A DNA stretch of 43,267 bases from Cylindrobasidium torrendii FP15055 ss-10 (taxonomy: Eukaryota > Basidiomycota > Agaricomycetes > Agaricales > Physalacriaceae): assembly GCA_000934385.1 (NCBI GenBank), contig KN880640.1, positions 1 through 43,267 of the forward strand. The letters are read 5' to 3'. The notes below the pieces were generated by a model, which was not told the DNA's origin, searched no databases, and worked only from the letters and a program-made list of their open reading frames with translations. Below are positions 31,236 to 41,704 of this stretch, piece by piece; position 1 is the first letter of the stretch, and each line of letters starts with the position of its first letter. The position numbers were made by a program, and so were the translations under genes.

Positions 31236-31853
31236 CTATAAGACGCCTTGGGTTGCACTGAACAACTCACTGGAATACCGAAGCATCCTTCCTTGAGCCT
31301 CCACAGCGTCGATGTCCAACGTCAGTTCGAGACTATCAGACCAAGAAGATAGTCGGCGAGTACGGTCCTCTTTAGCTGCTTGAGGTGACGACGAGACTGG
31401 CGTCAAGTTACAAAAGTTTTGTCCAATATTATGATGACCCAATACGTCCTCAAGATGCGCCCTCAGCAATAGCAGTGTCAGTTTGCTGGGCTTGGAAGGA
31501 CTACCAGTGAATTAGAATTTAGCACTAGAACTGACGCGGGGTAAGCATATGCTCACAGGTAGGAGTCCTCGGCTTCCTCAACGGCGTTAGCGCCGTGACT
31601 GCCTCTCTCATATGCTGAGATTGCATCGAACGCTGCATCCACAGAGTATCTTATTGGTAATCAGTCAAGGGCGTATAGCGTATAGGATACTAAAAACTTA
31701 CTTTACCATTGCACTCGACCTTTTCATCAAGTGCTCGGCCTCTAGATCGCTAGACAACCCTTGATCGTCGTGCACTCCTAACATGCTAGACGCCTGAGCA
31801 TTGGCGGCAAAGCGGGATGGGGTCAGTGTCTCTGCTGACGTGTTGGGTTGCAT
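31236..31853 (-). CDS. Unrecognised 169-aa protein inside the element
   Basis: Three exons (31853-31702, 31649-31557, 31500-31236) form an open 170-codon frame including the stop. I do not recognise it. The protein is mostly helical-looking: a polar N-terminus (MQPNTSAETLTPSRFAANAQ), a helix KYSVDAAFDAISAYERGSHG and LTLLLLRAHLEDVLGHHN, then a Ser/Glu-rich tail. It has no signal peptide or clear membrane segment. The splice sites are good (GTAAGT, GTGAGC donors). The last exon could alternatively be spliced at 31270 (AGTGAGT) to more distant sequence. It may be transposon cargo or captured host DNA. Confidence 0.5.
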
Positions 31854-32243
31854 GGTGGTAAGAGGAAGAGGTCGAACGATAGATAAGGTTTTTCGCTGTT
31901 AAAGAAACTTTGATCGACCACGTGCTGTCCAGAAAAGGAACACAATCGCCGCATCATTGCCCCCATTTATCTTGACCTCCCATAGACATATTGCTAGCTT
32001 ATCCAACAATCTATTGCATTGTAGTTCCATCTGCAATGCTCTGGAATGACAAGTTCATACCTTTCCCGCAGCTAAGGTGCGGTTTGCCTGGTAGATCGAA
32101 CCCGCCGCTGCGTGTCACCACAGCGGCTGGGCACAGGTATGTAGGTTTTCCGCTCATAGACCCACAGCTAGGTTTATAAAATTGCACTATATAAGTTAGA
32201 CCATTGAGGCGGTTCCTTCCAAACTGCCTAAGTCTCTATCAAA
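31854..32243 (+). promoter_or_regulatory. Divergent intergenic region with a TATA box
   Basis: It separates the minus-strand gene at 31853 from the plus-strand gene at 32244. TATATAAG at 32188-32195 lies about 50 bases before the ATG at 32244. Nothing else is recognised. Confidence 0.5.
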
Positions 32244-32813
32244 ATGCAAAGCACAACAATTGTCTCTTCCCAAGGTAAGCGGGCGGCATAATACACTAAT
32301 AGTAGTCATATAACTCTAGGCTTACTTTTGGGTGTAGGAATCATCAACTCAATTTGGATCGTTCAACCGCGTTGGAGGGTTTCAACGAGTCGCTACTGGC
32401 CTCCATTCTGGAATTCTGACTTGAGGCTCTATTTGGTCACATGGTACCACCGCAATGAGCCGGGCTGGGAGTATGTGGCCCGCCTGCCACCCTCAATTTA
32501 TGCTCGCCATGAGTTTGCCGTACGCTACCAATTCAGTGAATATGCAGCAAAGGTGTATCTTGAACTTTTACATGAGGTTTGTGTACATTATTCATTTATT
32601 ATTACATTTTCTTAAAAACCTCAGGATATCGAGCGAGGATTACACTATGAGAGGCGGATGAAGGTCTCCATAACCGTTGGGAGCACAAGGATTTCTCTTG
32701 CTTTGATTGTGGCGGACGTTCCGGAGAAATCCCTTGTCGGGATCCCAAAGTTAGGAGTCTGTTATTACTGCAAACAGAGCGCCGGGAAGAAGAGTTGGTT
32801 CCGACCGCAATAG
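32244..32813 (+). CDS. Unrecognised 158-aa Trp/Tyr-rich protein inside the element
   Basis: Three exons (32244-32274, 32320-32576, 32625-32813) give 158 residues. It is rich in aromatic residues (SIWIVQPRWRVSTSRYWPPF, LVTWYHRNEPGWEYVARLPP) and ends with GVCYYCKQSAGKKSWFRPQ, where CYYC is a possible metal-binding pair. There is no signal peptide. I do not recognise a family. It is transcribed in the same direction as the transposase that follows 277 bases later and may be an accessory gene of the element. Splice sites and reading frame are clean, which supports a real gene. Confidence 0.6.
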
Positions 32814-33089
32814 CGCGAGTCGGTAGTGAACATTTGGATAGATGTTGATTGTTGGACTCGATCTCTCGGTCAATGTATGGAATATGATTGTGGCGTAATT
32901 TAGTAGCTTGATATCTTTGTTAATCAGTGGCCATCAATGTTCCGCTTGAAAAATTTAATGCAACATTTGCGATGAATATTTCCTATAACAATATACCAGT
33001 TGGTTTGTTGGTTATATAAACTAGATAGTCTACCATGTCTAAGTCGGCAACTCTTGAATCGCCATCTGCCTCTATCTGCTATATTTACC
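32814..33089 (+). other. Spacer before the transposase gene
   Basis: No gene is seen. The TTATATAAA sequence at about 33013 could be the TATA box for the start at 33090. Confidence 0.4.
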
Positions 33090-36000
33090 ATGAGCACACC
33101 CCAAGAACTCGAACAACTCAAGGCTCGGAATCGACAGATTGTTGAAGCGTTGGAACGGCGAAAAGCAGCAGCTAAAGGAGGTTAGTTTATATTGTTCTTT
33201 CTTTTTTTGCGTCTCTGTTTCTCAATTTGTATTAGGATTTGTTCTAGCTGCAGCTCCCTCAAGCGTTCATATCTCCTCTTCAACACAGGCTAACCAAACG
33301 CCTGAGAGATCGGCCACTGCGGACTCGGACTCCCTGGACTCAACATCGGAAACTGAGTCAAGTCAAGGCGAGGAAAACCAACGTAGGCCTTAGTAGCTTG
33401 TGTTCAGCGTTCACAGACTAACATCATTGACTCTACTAGCCCTCCAAGAGGAGGATATACGCACAGATGATATACGCACTATATACCATCCCAGCTCAAA
33501 CAAGGCCACGACCACAGAACACTGGAACGACTACAACCCTGGATATGGGCACACAGCGTTGGACATGGCTGTGAACTGGTCACCATGGGCGCCATTCCGG
33601 AATCGCCGCGACTTCGAAATTTCCTCTTTGCCTGTGCACTCTCTACTTTCCAGTGGTAGAATCGACGACTACATTCGAAGCTACCACACCGGTCCCTTTG
33701 GTCGCGATCCTGGTATAAGCGCTTCTGACTTTGCAAGCTGGAAGCGCACAATGGATGCTATGGCTGCGCGTCATGGAAAGGTAGGCTTGACCCTAATGCG
33801 CTTAATGCTACACACTGAACTTGTAATTGGTAGTTCAAAACGGAGACCTTGACGGTAAACGTTGAGAAGGACGTTGATATGGAATATAAAGTCTGGTTCC
33901 GCGACATCTGGGACTGGCTCAGCGAGCTCATGGACGACCCGTCTATTGGACCCAAGATGGAATGGGACGCTGTTCAATTGTGGCGCTATGATGGCAAGAC
34001 TTGGTACCGGTTTTATCACGAACCATGGACAGCAGACGGATTTTGGAAGCGTCAGGTATAGCATCCAAGATATGATCAAGTGCGCGTCTGATTCAACTAC
34101 GCTAGGATCAAGTTCCTCCGGATGGGAAGGTTTTGGCGGTACAAATATATGCCGACAAGACCCGCCTCTCGTCCTTCGCAGGTGTTCAAGGATACCCAGT
34201 AATTGGGCGCGTACTGAACATCCCGGTTACCACACGCAATGGAAGAGGGGTTGGCTCAGGCGAACTGCTCGCCTGGCTTCCATTTGTACGTCGTAACAGG
34301 AAGCCTTTGTGAATACCCAATTGACTTCACTTTTGCACTAGCCCGACCACAATCCTCAAGTCAGCGCCCCTGTATGGGCACTTCACAAGAGGAGGGTGTG
34401 GCATGCGGCTATGGGCGTGTTGCTCAAGCCTTTTGCGGATGCCTCAGAGAGTGGGATATATCGCATCATGGCTGCGTATAACAATGAGGTCTGGAGGATT
34501 TATCCTACCATCCTTACGCTTTCAGCCGATCTGGAGGAGCAGTACGTGTTGAATGACTATGCCATACATGTTCTAACGTTGTACAGGTCAGTGATGGGCC
34601 TCACGCGTGGATCAACCGCGAACAAGCCCTGTCCTGTTTGTATGGCAGATAAAGCTACGCAGCATCACTTCATTGACAATGTGCCTCGACGCAACTCTAC
34701 CGACACAAAGGATCGCTATGTCAAAGCTCAAGACATCTCCAATAAGAAAGAGCGCGACAAGTTTTTCCAGAAATACGGGGAACGTGACATGGAGGTATCC
34801 TTAATGCTGACTTTACTATGTTAATTGGTGTACTCAACGTCTGTCAGAATTGTTTCTGGGTAATCGACGGCTTTGATGTCTATTGCGCCCTCCAGTTTGA
34901 CCGACTGCATGTGTGCCACGACGGCCTACTTGGCCAACATTTTCTGCCCTCCTTTGTTTATCATATACACCTGTTGGAAAGGAAGACCCCTAAGGTTCGT
35001 ATTGGTACTTACGCCGCTATCGCAGACTGTCTGTGCGTATACAACCACATTCTTTCGTATTTTCAGCACTGAATATGTACTACAGGCTGGTTGCCTTTCC
35101 ACGTTGGCGGGATATGACCCACTTTGTTAGTGGCTTCACCAATATGACCTTCAACGACGGCACAAAGTTCTTGCATGTTATGACTGTGCGCAGCCTTACC
35201 ACCGCTAATAAACTGTAATTCTTATCATTTCTTTTAGCAAGTTAACTACACGCTACCCTCGATTTTAACACCCACCGCTGATTTGGCTGGATACACTCTA
35301 CTCCGTGCGCACCGCCACTTCCTTGAGTTCGACATGTTCATTGGCATGGAGGTGCATTCGGAGCGGACTATTGCAGCTGGGCGTCGCGTAGCCCGGCGTT
35401 TCTCTGATATGCTACAAGTGTGTGGATCATTAAATTCCTTTTTGGGAATGTTTTAACAATGATATTAGGAGTATGAAGCTCTGGTCCGACCCAACGGCGA
35501 TGAGGACGAAGACGAAGAGCTCATGGCTGCTCCGCCTACCCAAGCTGTCCAGCAGCCAGGCTTATCCAAAAGTGCCCGGCGCACAGCTGCCAACCGGGCC
35601 AAAGGCGAGAAGCTGAAGCCCCGTACTAAGAACTGGGCATTCCCAAAGGCTCATATGGTTCAGCACGCGTTTGACGATGTTGAAGATGCAGGTGCTAGTC
35701 GGAATAACAACACAAAGCACGGTGAAAAGATGCACGGTTCGTTCAAGAATATTTATCAGCGGACAACAAATTTCAAAGACGTTGAGGAGCAGGTATGTGG
35801 ATCTAGTCTAACTACTACTCATTACGCCAATTAAACGCTGGTCAGATTCTTCGCATGGATCGCTATCAACATGGGGTCAATGTTATCAAGGAGGAAATCG
35901 ACCTGTATGATGCACAAATGGCAGCAATCGTTCAAATTCTCAGTGGCGACGAACAAGCACAAGGGACGGAGGGCTTGGTGGACTCTGCAGTAGACACACA

Positions 36001-36823
36001 TGTTTCTGTGCAGAGTCCCGAAGGCAACGGAGCTGGTATTACAACTCTATCCGGCCTTTCCAACGACTTTCCCAAGGATGCTGCATTCGTCGGCTTTGCA
36101 GCGAAACTTAATGCATGTGTTCGACTTCTCTTTGAAGACAGCACCCTCTCCTTCTCTGCTAATGATACGGTCAGTGCACAGCTCTGCTTGCCCATTTCCC
36201 ATTTTTCTAATCATGCGCAACAGATTCAACGCTACGCATCGATGAAGGTCAACTACGAGCACGAAGTTGATGGGCGCACTGCAGTTGACTACCTCAAATG
36301 CACCCCTCTGTTTTATCGACACCCGCGCTATGACTGTGGCCTCTTCCATGATGAAATGGGTGTGTTTTTTGCGCGTCTAGTCATGATTTTCAGCGCCAAT
36401 GTCGCTGGAAGCGAGGGCCCCGTTCTCCTTGCACTCGTACATCCTTACACTCAGCGCCCCAAGAGCACCAACATCGACCGCGACAACAACAAGAGGGCCG
36501 CAAAGGCTAGACGCACTATTCTCACCGACAAAGAGCTTCGCCGCTACCGCGTTCGACCGGCACCTCGTGGAGAGTCGATTGTTGTGCCATTACGGTCGAT
36601 GATTCGTGGTGCTGTACTTGTTCCCGACTTTGGCGTCAAAATGCTGCCTAAGGAGATCTTACAGGCTAAGGACAGGGGTGCGTTAGACGCGCTGTTAGAT
36701 GACCCTAAGCTGCTCTACAAAGACAGGGAGTATCTCGTCGTGGACCTCATTGACGCCGACATGTTTTTGCGTATGTCACAGATTAAATACATCGGGCAAA
36801 CAGTCACCCATGCACCCTACTAG
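33090..36823 (+). CDS. Plavaka-type DNA transposase (1030 aa, 13 exons)
   Basis: Exons: 33090-33180, 33236-33382, 33440-33780, 33834-34055, 34106-34285, 34342-34541, 34587-34794, 34848-35004, 35067-35185, 35238-35417, 35469-35792, 35846-36169, 36224-36823 (3093 nt, frame kept throughout). A coiled-coil start (LEQLKARNRQIVEALERRK) and a Ser/Thr-rich linker precede the domain typical of Agaricomycete Plavaka transposases: WSPWAPFRNRRDFE, a YADKTRLSSFAG motif with a candidate catalytic Asp, PCPVCMADKA, FDRLHVCHDGLLGQHF, FPRWRDMTHF with FNDGTKFLHV, NWAFPKAHMVQHAFDD, and NNNTKHGEKMHGSFKNIYQR. No stop or frameshift was found, so the enzyme may be active. It would cut and paste DNA at the element ends in the nucleus. 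The assignment to Plavaka rather than another KDZ/CACTA-related group is from memory of these motifs. The last intron (54 nt) is a multiple of three and could be retained. Confidence 0.82.
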
Positions 36824-36899
36824 CTACTCATCTACTACTCATACATATCAGGTGTACCAGACAAGTATCGAATGATTCTTTCCGCCTCCCGATGTCATT

Positions 36900-37166
36900 A
36901 GGTATTGTGGACCTGATAAGACCTTGCTCCGACCTGATAAGACGGATCAAAGTCGTATCCGATCCGACATTTGACAGAGCGGCCAACCCGCCCAACTGGG
37001 ACCCGATACGAAGACACAGACCTCATATAAGGTACAGCTAAGCGTATAAGATCGCCAAAAGAGCGAACGGAGCGGTGATTCGCATCAGGGGTTCCAAAGC
37101 TTATATGCCCCCCATCAGGCGCCAAACCTTATATGCCCACTTTACTTTGTCCGACAAGCAACGGCG
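36900..37166 (+). repeat. Right terminal and subterminal repeats of the putative transposon
   Basis: Contains CTGATAAGAC twice (about 36913 and 36934), ATATAAGGTAC (about 37025), GTATAAGATC (about 37043), AAGCTTATATGCC (about 37097), AAACCTTATA (37124-37133) and TTGTCCGAC (37147-37155). The last three mirror words at the left end. The start codon of P2 lies only 25 bases beyond 37155. Confidence 0.65.
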
Positions 37167-37180
37167 TCCCTTTCCTCAAA

Positions 37181-37908
37181 ATGTCCCATACTGATCACGA
37201 GCGTGCCCTCTTTGAACTACCTGATGGTAGGGAGTACAAGTGGGATGTGCGTATGCTCACTGGCGCAACATACCCATGCATACTTACTCACCTCCCCTTG
37301 CGTGCTATAGGACTACAAAGTCGTCTGCAAAGAAAGCCCCATCGCCAAAGACGAGATACCATGGTACCTCACTAACCGTGCTTTCAAAGGTGACTGGATA
37401 CCTCCCCTTCTGTGGCTTGGCTGGCGCATGGGGCCCGACAACGCCTTCCTTGACTTTGTCAAACGTAATGACCCAGGCTCACTCATTCTCGTTGGCTATG
37501 GCGAGGATAAAAAGCCAGGAACCCCCTCTTTCTTTAACTTTCAAGACAATCTTCATCAAAAACTCCAGCTTTCAGAGGCCGAGCGGGAGATCCTGGATCT
37601 CGAGGCCATAGTGGATGTCGACAGGGATGGGGAAGTGTCGTGGATACTTGTTGTGGGAAATAACAGTCGAAACCACATGCTATCCGACGAGCTCATTCAG
37701 AGAGTCAAAGAGGCGGCCAAATTTGAGGAAGAGCCACAGTGGTGGCTCGATGAAACATCCTGGTATTGGCAGCCGGGTCCAAGTGGGTGTTTCGCGCATT
37801 TCGCACCCGTTGTATCTGTTCACTGACGTACGTACTGCAGGGCACCCGGGACGAGCACAATTTGCGAGGGAAGTCCAGACTGGCAGGTTCTGGCGCCGAC
37901 CGGTGTGA
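37181..37908 (+). CDS. Unrecognised 201-aa protein, family member P2
   Basis: Three exons (37181-37246, 37311-37782, 37841-37908) encode 201 residues with the intron positions of P1. Shared features: exon 1 ending YKWD, DYKVVCKESPIAKDEIP, WIPPLLWLGWRM, LQLSEAEREILDLEAIVDVD, LSDELIQRVKEAAKFEEEPQ, then a WWLDETSWYW segment and an Arg-rich end. It appears intact. The putative transposon ends about 15-35 bases upstream of the start codon, so the original promoter has probably been displaced and expression may now depend on sequence inside the element. Confidence 0.75.
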
Positions 37909-38361
37909 CAGTAATTGTATATCAATCCTTCCTTTTTTCCTCATCAATTCTGCATTTTCAACAATTTATGCTTGTTGCCACCAACTCTCTCATGCCCTGA
38001 GAGTCTGCTCGCGCTGGATGAATATCTTGCGTTTGAGTCCCACTCTCTTTGATATTTGAGAAGACGCATTTGAGGTCCGTCGGTAGATGTTCACAAGCCA
38101 ATTCCATCCTCGCTTGACTAATCGCCAAGCTCTCGACGCCGTCTTTCTCGCCGCCCGCGGGACCCGTTGATCCCTGAAAGGTTATCCCCCGACCACCTGG
38201 CATGGAGGCGCGGGAACGATGCCAAAAGAAACATATGCTGCCCTACGCAAACACCTAAATAAAAGCATTGTAAAGTGAGGTTGCGATCGGTTGAAAATGC
38301 AAATGAAACGTTAGACGACGACCACTAGCACGAACCTCAGTGGTAGCCCCGCCTTTCCGCA
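37909..38361. other. Spacer between P2 and P3
   Basis: A minus-strand open frame (38203-37958, starting MPGGRGITFQGSTGPAGGEK) is protein-like but has no partner exon or family. AATAAAAG near 38260 may be the TATA box of P3. Nothing else is seen. Confidence 0.4.
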
Positions 38362-39068
38362 ATGCCGGAGTCTGACGACGAGCGCTTCCTCTTTATACCA
38401 CCTGGCAAAAACGGATATAGATGGGATGTGCGTAAACTCACGATGTGTTTGCGACTCTGAAGCTCACTGTTCGAATGATAGGACTTCAAGATTTTGTGCA
38501 AGGACTGCCCCATACCCAAAGACGAGCTTCCCGTGTACCTAGCCAACAGCATGGTCAGTGAGAAATGGATACCTCCCCTTCTGCGACTAGGTTGGCGGAT
38601 TGAGTCTACCAACAACACCTTCATTAACTTCATCACACGTAATCACCCGGAATGTATCGCTTACAACAAACCGGGTGGCCCGCCGAGCCATGTCTACTCA
38701 CTTTTGAGATTCCGATATAAACACCGCGAGGAACTCCCCAATGCTGAGCAACAGCTGAGCAAGAGCTTCTAAATATCCGCTGCATAGTGGACGATGGCAA
38801 GGCCAAAACTGTTCTTGCATTTGGAAGCAACATGCTACACGAAATGCTCTCCGACGAGCTCATCCACAAGGTTATTGAGGCGGCGAAATTCGAGGCCGAG
38901 CCAATGTGGTGGCTCGATGTCAAATTCTGGTTTTGGAAAGCTGGTCGAGGTGAGTGAACAGCAAATACTTGGGCTATTGACGTTAACTCGAGCATTGCAG
39001 AGAATCCGGTACAGGATGACTTCATGGACCTGGTCAGATATGGTATCACAATGGCACCTCCAGAGTAA
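38362..39068 (+). pseudogene. Family member P3, frameshifted by an 11-bp tandem duplication
   Basis: Exons 38362-38427, 38482-38949 and 39001-39068 match P1 and P2 (YRWD, DFKILCKDCPIPKDELP, WIPPLLRLGWRI, LSDELIHKVIEAAKFEAEPM, WWLD). In exon 2, CTGAGCAACAG (38744-38754) is followed directly by CTGAGCAAGAG (38755-38765). This 11-bp duplication shifts the frame and leads to TAA at 38770-38772. The coding sum is 602 nt; it is divisible by three only without those 11 bases, and the rest of the gene is open. The lesion may therefore be recent. Confidence 0.8.
38744..38765 (+). repeat. 11-bp tandem duplication causing a frameshift in P3
   Basis: Two adjacent 11-mers differ at one base (CTGAGCAACAG, CTGAGCAAGAG). 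P1 and P2 have a single unit (SEAEQEL, SEAEREI) at this place. Confidence 0.8.
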
Positions 39069-39544
39069 CGTTGCCCTTGTAGATCTCTTCCCGCTTCATT
39101 CTTCTCTAATCTACATATAAGTTCGATGAACAGTCTGCGACGTGCGAGAAATATTTTGTGTGTTCCCATTATCTCTTCATCTGTTCGGGCAGCACCTTGG
39201 CGCTCCATGACCGTCAGGCTTCAGCTCGGCTCTACAGAGGGAGTTACGCCATTCTCTGTCGTCGCAATTCGGTCTGTGATTCGTCAAATGTCTGTATAGG
39301 CAAAGGCGAAGTAAGAGTGGTACGAACCAACATCGCAGTCGAGGTACCGGTGACCGAGCTCGATTCAGTTCAGGATGGAACGTCTCGCAAATGAAGTTGT
39401 AGTGGCCTTCTCTCTCTTTGCCTGGAGGTCTGAGGATGCCCGTCAGCGCTCAGCATATGAAAAGACGAGAAAAAAGCGACGCACAGTGCATTGGCGACGA
39501 AATCATATCCAAGAGCGGCGCGACCGGCTTTCTCCGCCATGACA
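39069..39544. other. Spacer between P3 and duplicated segment
   Basis: About 480 bp without a supported gene, equivalent in position and length to 20831-21269. Confidence 0.4.
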
Positions 39545-40873
39545 GGACATTACTCGAGTTGCTTTTCGCTGTACGCGTATTCCCAAAAGGATGCCAGTCG
39601 GTCATCGCGTCCTGTTCAGCGTCCGCCAACCCCGATTCTCGTTGCCCGCAAGCGTAGACCCGATGCGCTCATCGTCCCCGGTAGGTTGAGGCGAGGCGGT
39701 CAAGCTTGCGCGCGCCCGCCATTATTTGTGACCTCAGTTATCCACATAGTTCGCGCGCTGCTTGGTGAGCTCATTCGAGACTTGAACTACCTGAAGATGC
39801 GGTGTCAGCATTCGTCTGGGGCAGCAACCGGGAAACATACTCATCTGCGAGCTCGCTGGTCGTGGCTTCGAGGATATCAAGAGCTCGAGGAATAGCGGGA
39901 ATGCGATTCGGTGATGGGCAATAGAGGAATATAGTGGTCGCCGCTTTGGCTATGCCCTTGGCTGGATCGATGGGGCTCACTGAGCAAGATGTGAGTCCAG
40001 CATAGGGTGAGCACAAAAGTAGGAACATACAGCGCGATTCGAAAACAGAGTGTGCGCGATAATGGTTGTCCGGCGCGCGTGTGAAAGGAGGACAGGACTG
40101 CGTACGGCAAGTCATACGGTGTTTATGGAGATATCTGGGTGGTCTGTATGCATTGGAATTGTCGAGAGACCGCTTTTGCGAGGGCCTCGTCGTTGATGGC
40201 ATCGTCCTTGGACACGCTGTCCCCGCAACTTGGCGATTTGGTGTTAGAGGTGGTACTCGAGCTGCCAATCTGGTATCGTTGCAAGGAGACGAGGATACTG
40301 AGAGGCATCTCCGAGGCGCGTTGTGTTGTGGTCCCCGCGCGCGGGCGCCATCTGTTTCACAATAAGAATGGCTGGAAGTAGTGCGAAGAGGGAGACGCAC
40401 CTTGGCACAACGCAACAGAGTATCATCCCAAAATTGATCCCCGTTGCCGCCAGATCACCGCATTCAAGGTGGTAGTCGATTCGGCGCAATTCGAGAGAAC
40501 AAGCGGGCTGCGGTATAGCGCTTTGGAGTCTACTTACGTCTGTTAGAAGCTTGGAGACAACCATGCTTGAGCGCTCACCAGGCCTGTAAATGCGTCCCCC
40601 TACGGTCCAAAATGTAGGCCAAATCGTATGAGGCAATAGGATTGCTGCCCGTTCGCTATGTAGTCGCAGTACTTGTTGTCATAGACTGGCCAACGCAGAC
40701 CACGTTCCACACGGCATTGATTTGATTGGCAGTGGGACCCTGCTATGCAAGCTCTATCGTGTGCGAGGTTTGATGCAAGAAGAAATCCGAGGGGAAACAG
40801 AGATCATCACGGTAGGAGGAGAGTGAACTCGAACAATGGCGGTTGGTCCTTGATCGCGTCCTGACCCTAACCA
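39545..40873 (-). repeat. Diverged duplicated segment, copy 2 (remains of a minus-strand gene)
   Basis: Matches 21270-22745 in order: CTCGAGTTGC near 39556, GTCAAGCTTG near 39700, the minus-strand peptide ELTKQRANYVD (about 39738-39775), ILVSLQRYQ near 40290 and the telomere-like end at 40852. Other minus-strand peptides such as AEKAGRAALGYDFVANAL and TIWPTFWTVGGRIY look genuine but lie in different frames. I could not build an intact gene or name the family. Confidence 0.5.
40852..40872 (+). repeat. Shared telomere-like word, copy 2
   Basis: GATCGCGTCC followed by TGACCCTAACC, one base different from copy 1 (22724-22744), and followed in both by ...GCCCAGCTT. Confidence 0.65.
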
Positions 40874-41134
40874 TATGCCCAGCTTGCGGGAGCCAAGTTG
40901 AAGTTGATAACTTACATAAACCACCCGTCGACGCGATGCCATAAACTTAAATAATATTTGGTTTAAATCACGCGTATACTCCTGAAGTATTTGAAAGCTT
41001 ATCCCGAACGATGGGGTGAATGAAAAATCTGGCGTCGTATCTGAGCTCACAGTATGTATGTCGCGAAAAACAGATAAGCACAGTCCGTCAATCAAGCTGT
41101 GTCTTCCACACATAATCTCTCCCTTTCTCCAAGC
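40874..41134. other. Spacer before the tandem 170-aa genes
   Basis: No gene is seen. From about 41025 the sequence (GCGTCGTATCTGAG) is already part of the tandem duplication that recurs from about 42010. Confidence 0.4.
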
Positions 41135-41704
41135 CTACGTATGTTGATTGAGTTCTGCAGTTATTGCGCAAGAGGGAGAAGCAGACGAACCATTTTCTGC
41201 GAGGAACGCTCTCAGCTTCTCCTCAAACTCGCCCTCTACGAACTTTGGCATCTCATCCTCCGGCATCCCGAGATATCCGCCCCTCAAAAACTGTCCTATA
41301 TCGCATCAGCGCCGTCGCATCGACTATGTATCTGAAAGGCCCGGCTTACCTTGTGTGCAAATGAGAAGCTTGAAAAACAGATGATTTTCGCCCGTCAAAG
41401 CCACCTCTATAATCCAATCCTTATCCTTCTTCTCAAGGTGCTTGAAGAACGGATACAAAATGTTTTCTATGCCTGAGCAGTCCAAATGCGGCAGAAGCTC
41501 CCAGAACAAGGGATGGTAGAGGGACTGGAAGAGCTTGTTCGCCACATCCACCGACTCGATGACATATCCTGCGCGGCAGATTTGACGAGGGAAGCGGCGC
41601 TTGAGCTGAGCTTTAGAATAGATAGATAGGTCTCGCTTGTTAGGGTTCACAGACGCGTCGCCTTTGTAGTCGATGACGATGACTTTCTCTGCCCGGCGGC
41701 GCAT
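41135..41704 (-). CDS. Unrecognised 171-aa protein, tandem copy 1
   Basis: Two exons (41704-41350, 41295-41135) give 171 residues. I do not recognise it. The start MRRRAEKVIVIDYKGD looks like a buried beta-strand. Then come KAQLKRRFPRQICRAGY, FQSLYHPLFWELLPHLDCSG, YPFFKHLEKKDKDWIIEVAL and FLRGGYLGMPEDEMPKF. It has no signal peptide. The neighbouring copy at 42682 is about 95 percent identical over exon 1. The C-terminal 18 residues (after FLAENG) differ completely between the copies because of small indels, so either the true end lies before them or an additional short intron is used. The frame is intact in both copies. Confidence 0.65.

Larger units (their letters stand above)
23017..37166 (+). 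mobile_element. Putative 14.1-kb Plavaka-type DNA transposon with cargo
   Basis: A 1030-aa transposase gene (33090-36823) has its 3' end near the right border and a minus-strand gene (26116-23451) has its 3' end near the left border. Both borders are packed with TATAAG/GATAAG words in either orientation. GTCGGACAA at 23027-23035 recurs inverted at 37147-37155, and CGCCGT recurs on the outer side of both. TATAAGGTTT (23059-23068) recurs inverted at 37124-37133. Between them lie six coding units, including a TET/JBP-like dioxygenase and a dead copy of a host gene. Subterminal repeat arrays of this kind are known for CACTA-type elements. The exact ends and target-site duplication are not resolved, and a composite of nested insertions cannot be excluded. 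Confidence 0.55.

Noticed and set aside
30695..31261. Plus-strand 188-residue frame with a mitochondrial-like start
   Set aside because: Not supported by homology, and an overlapping minus-strand frame is equally open; kept only as an unassigned stretch.
32455..32661. Alternative frame over exon 2 of the 158-aa gene
   Set aside because: The spliced three-exon model is continuous and uses proper splice sites; this frame does not.
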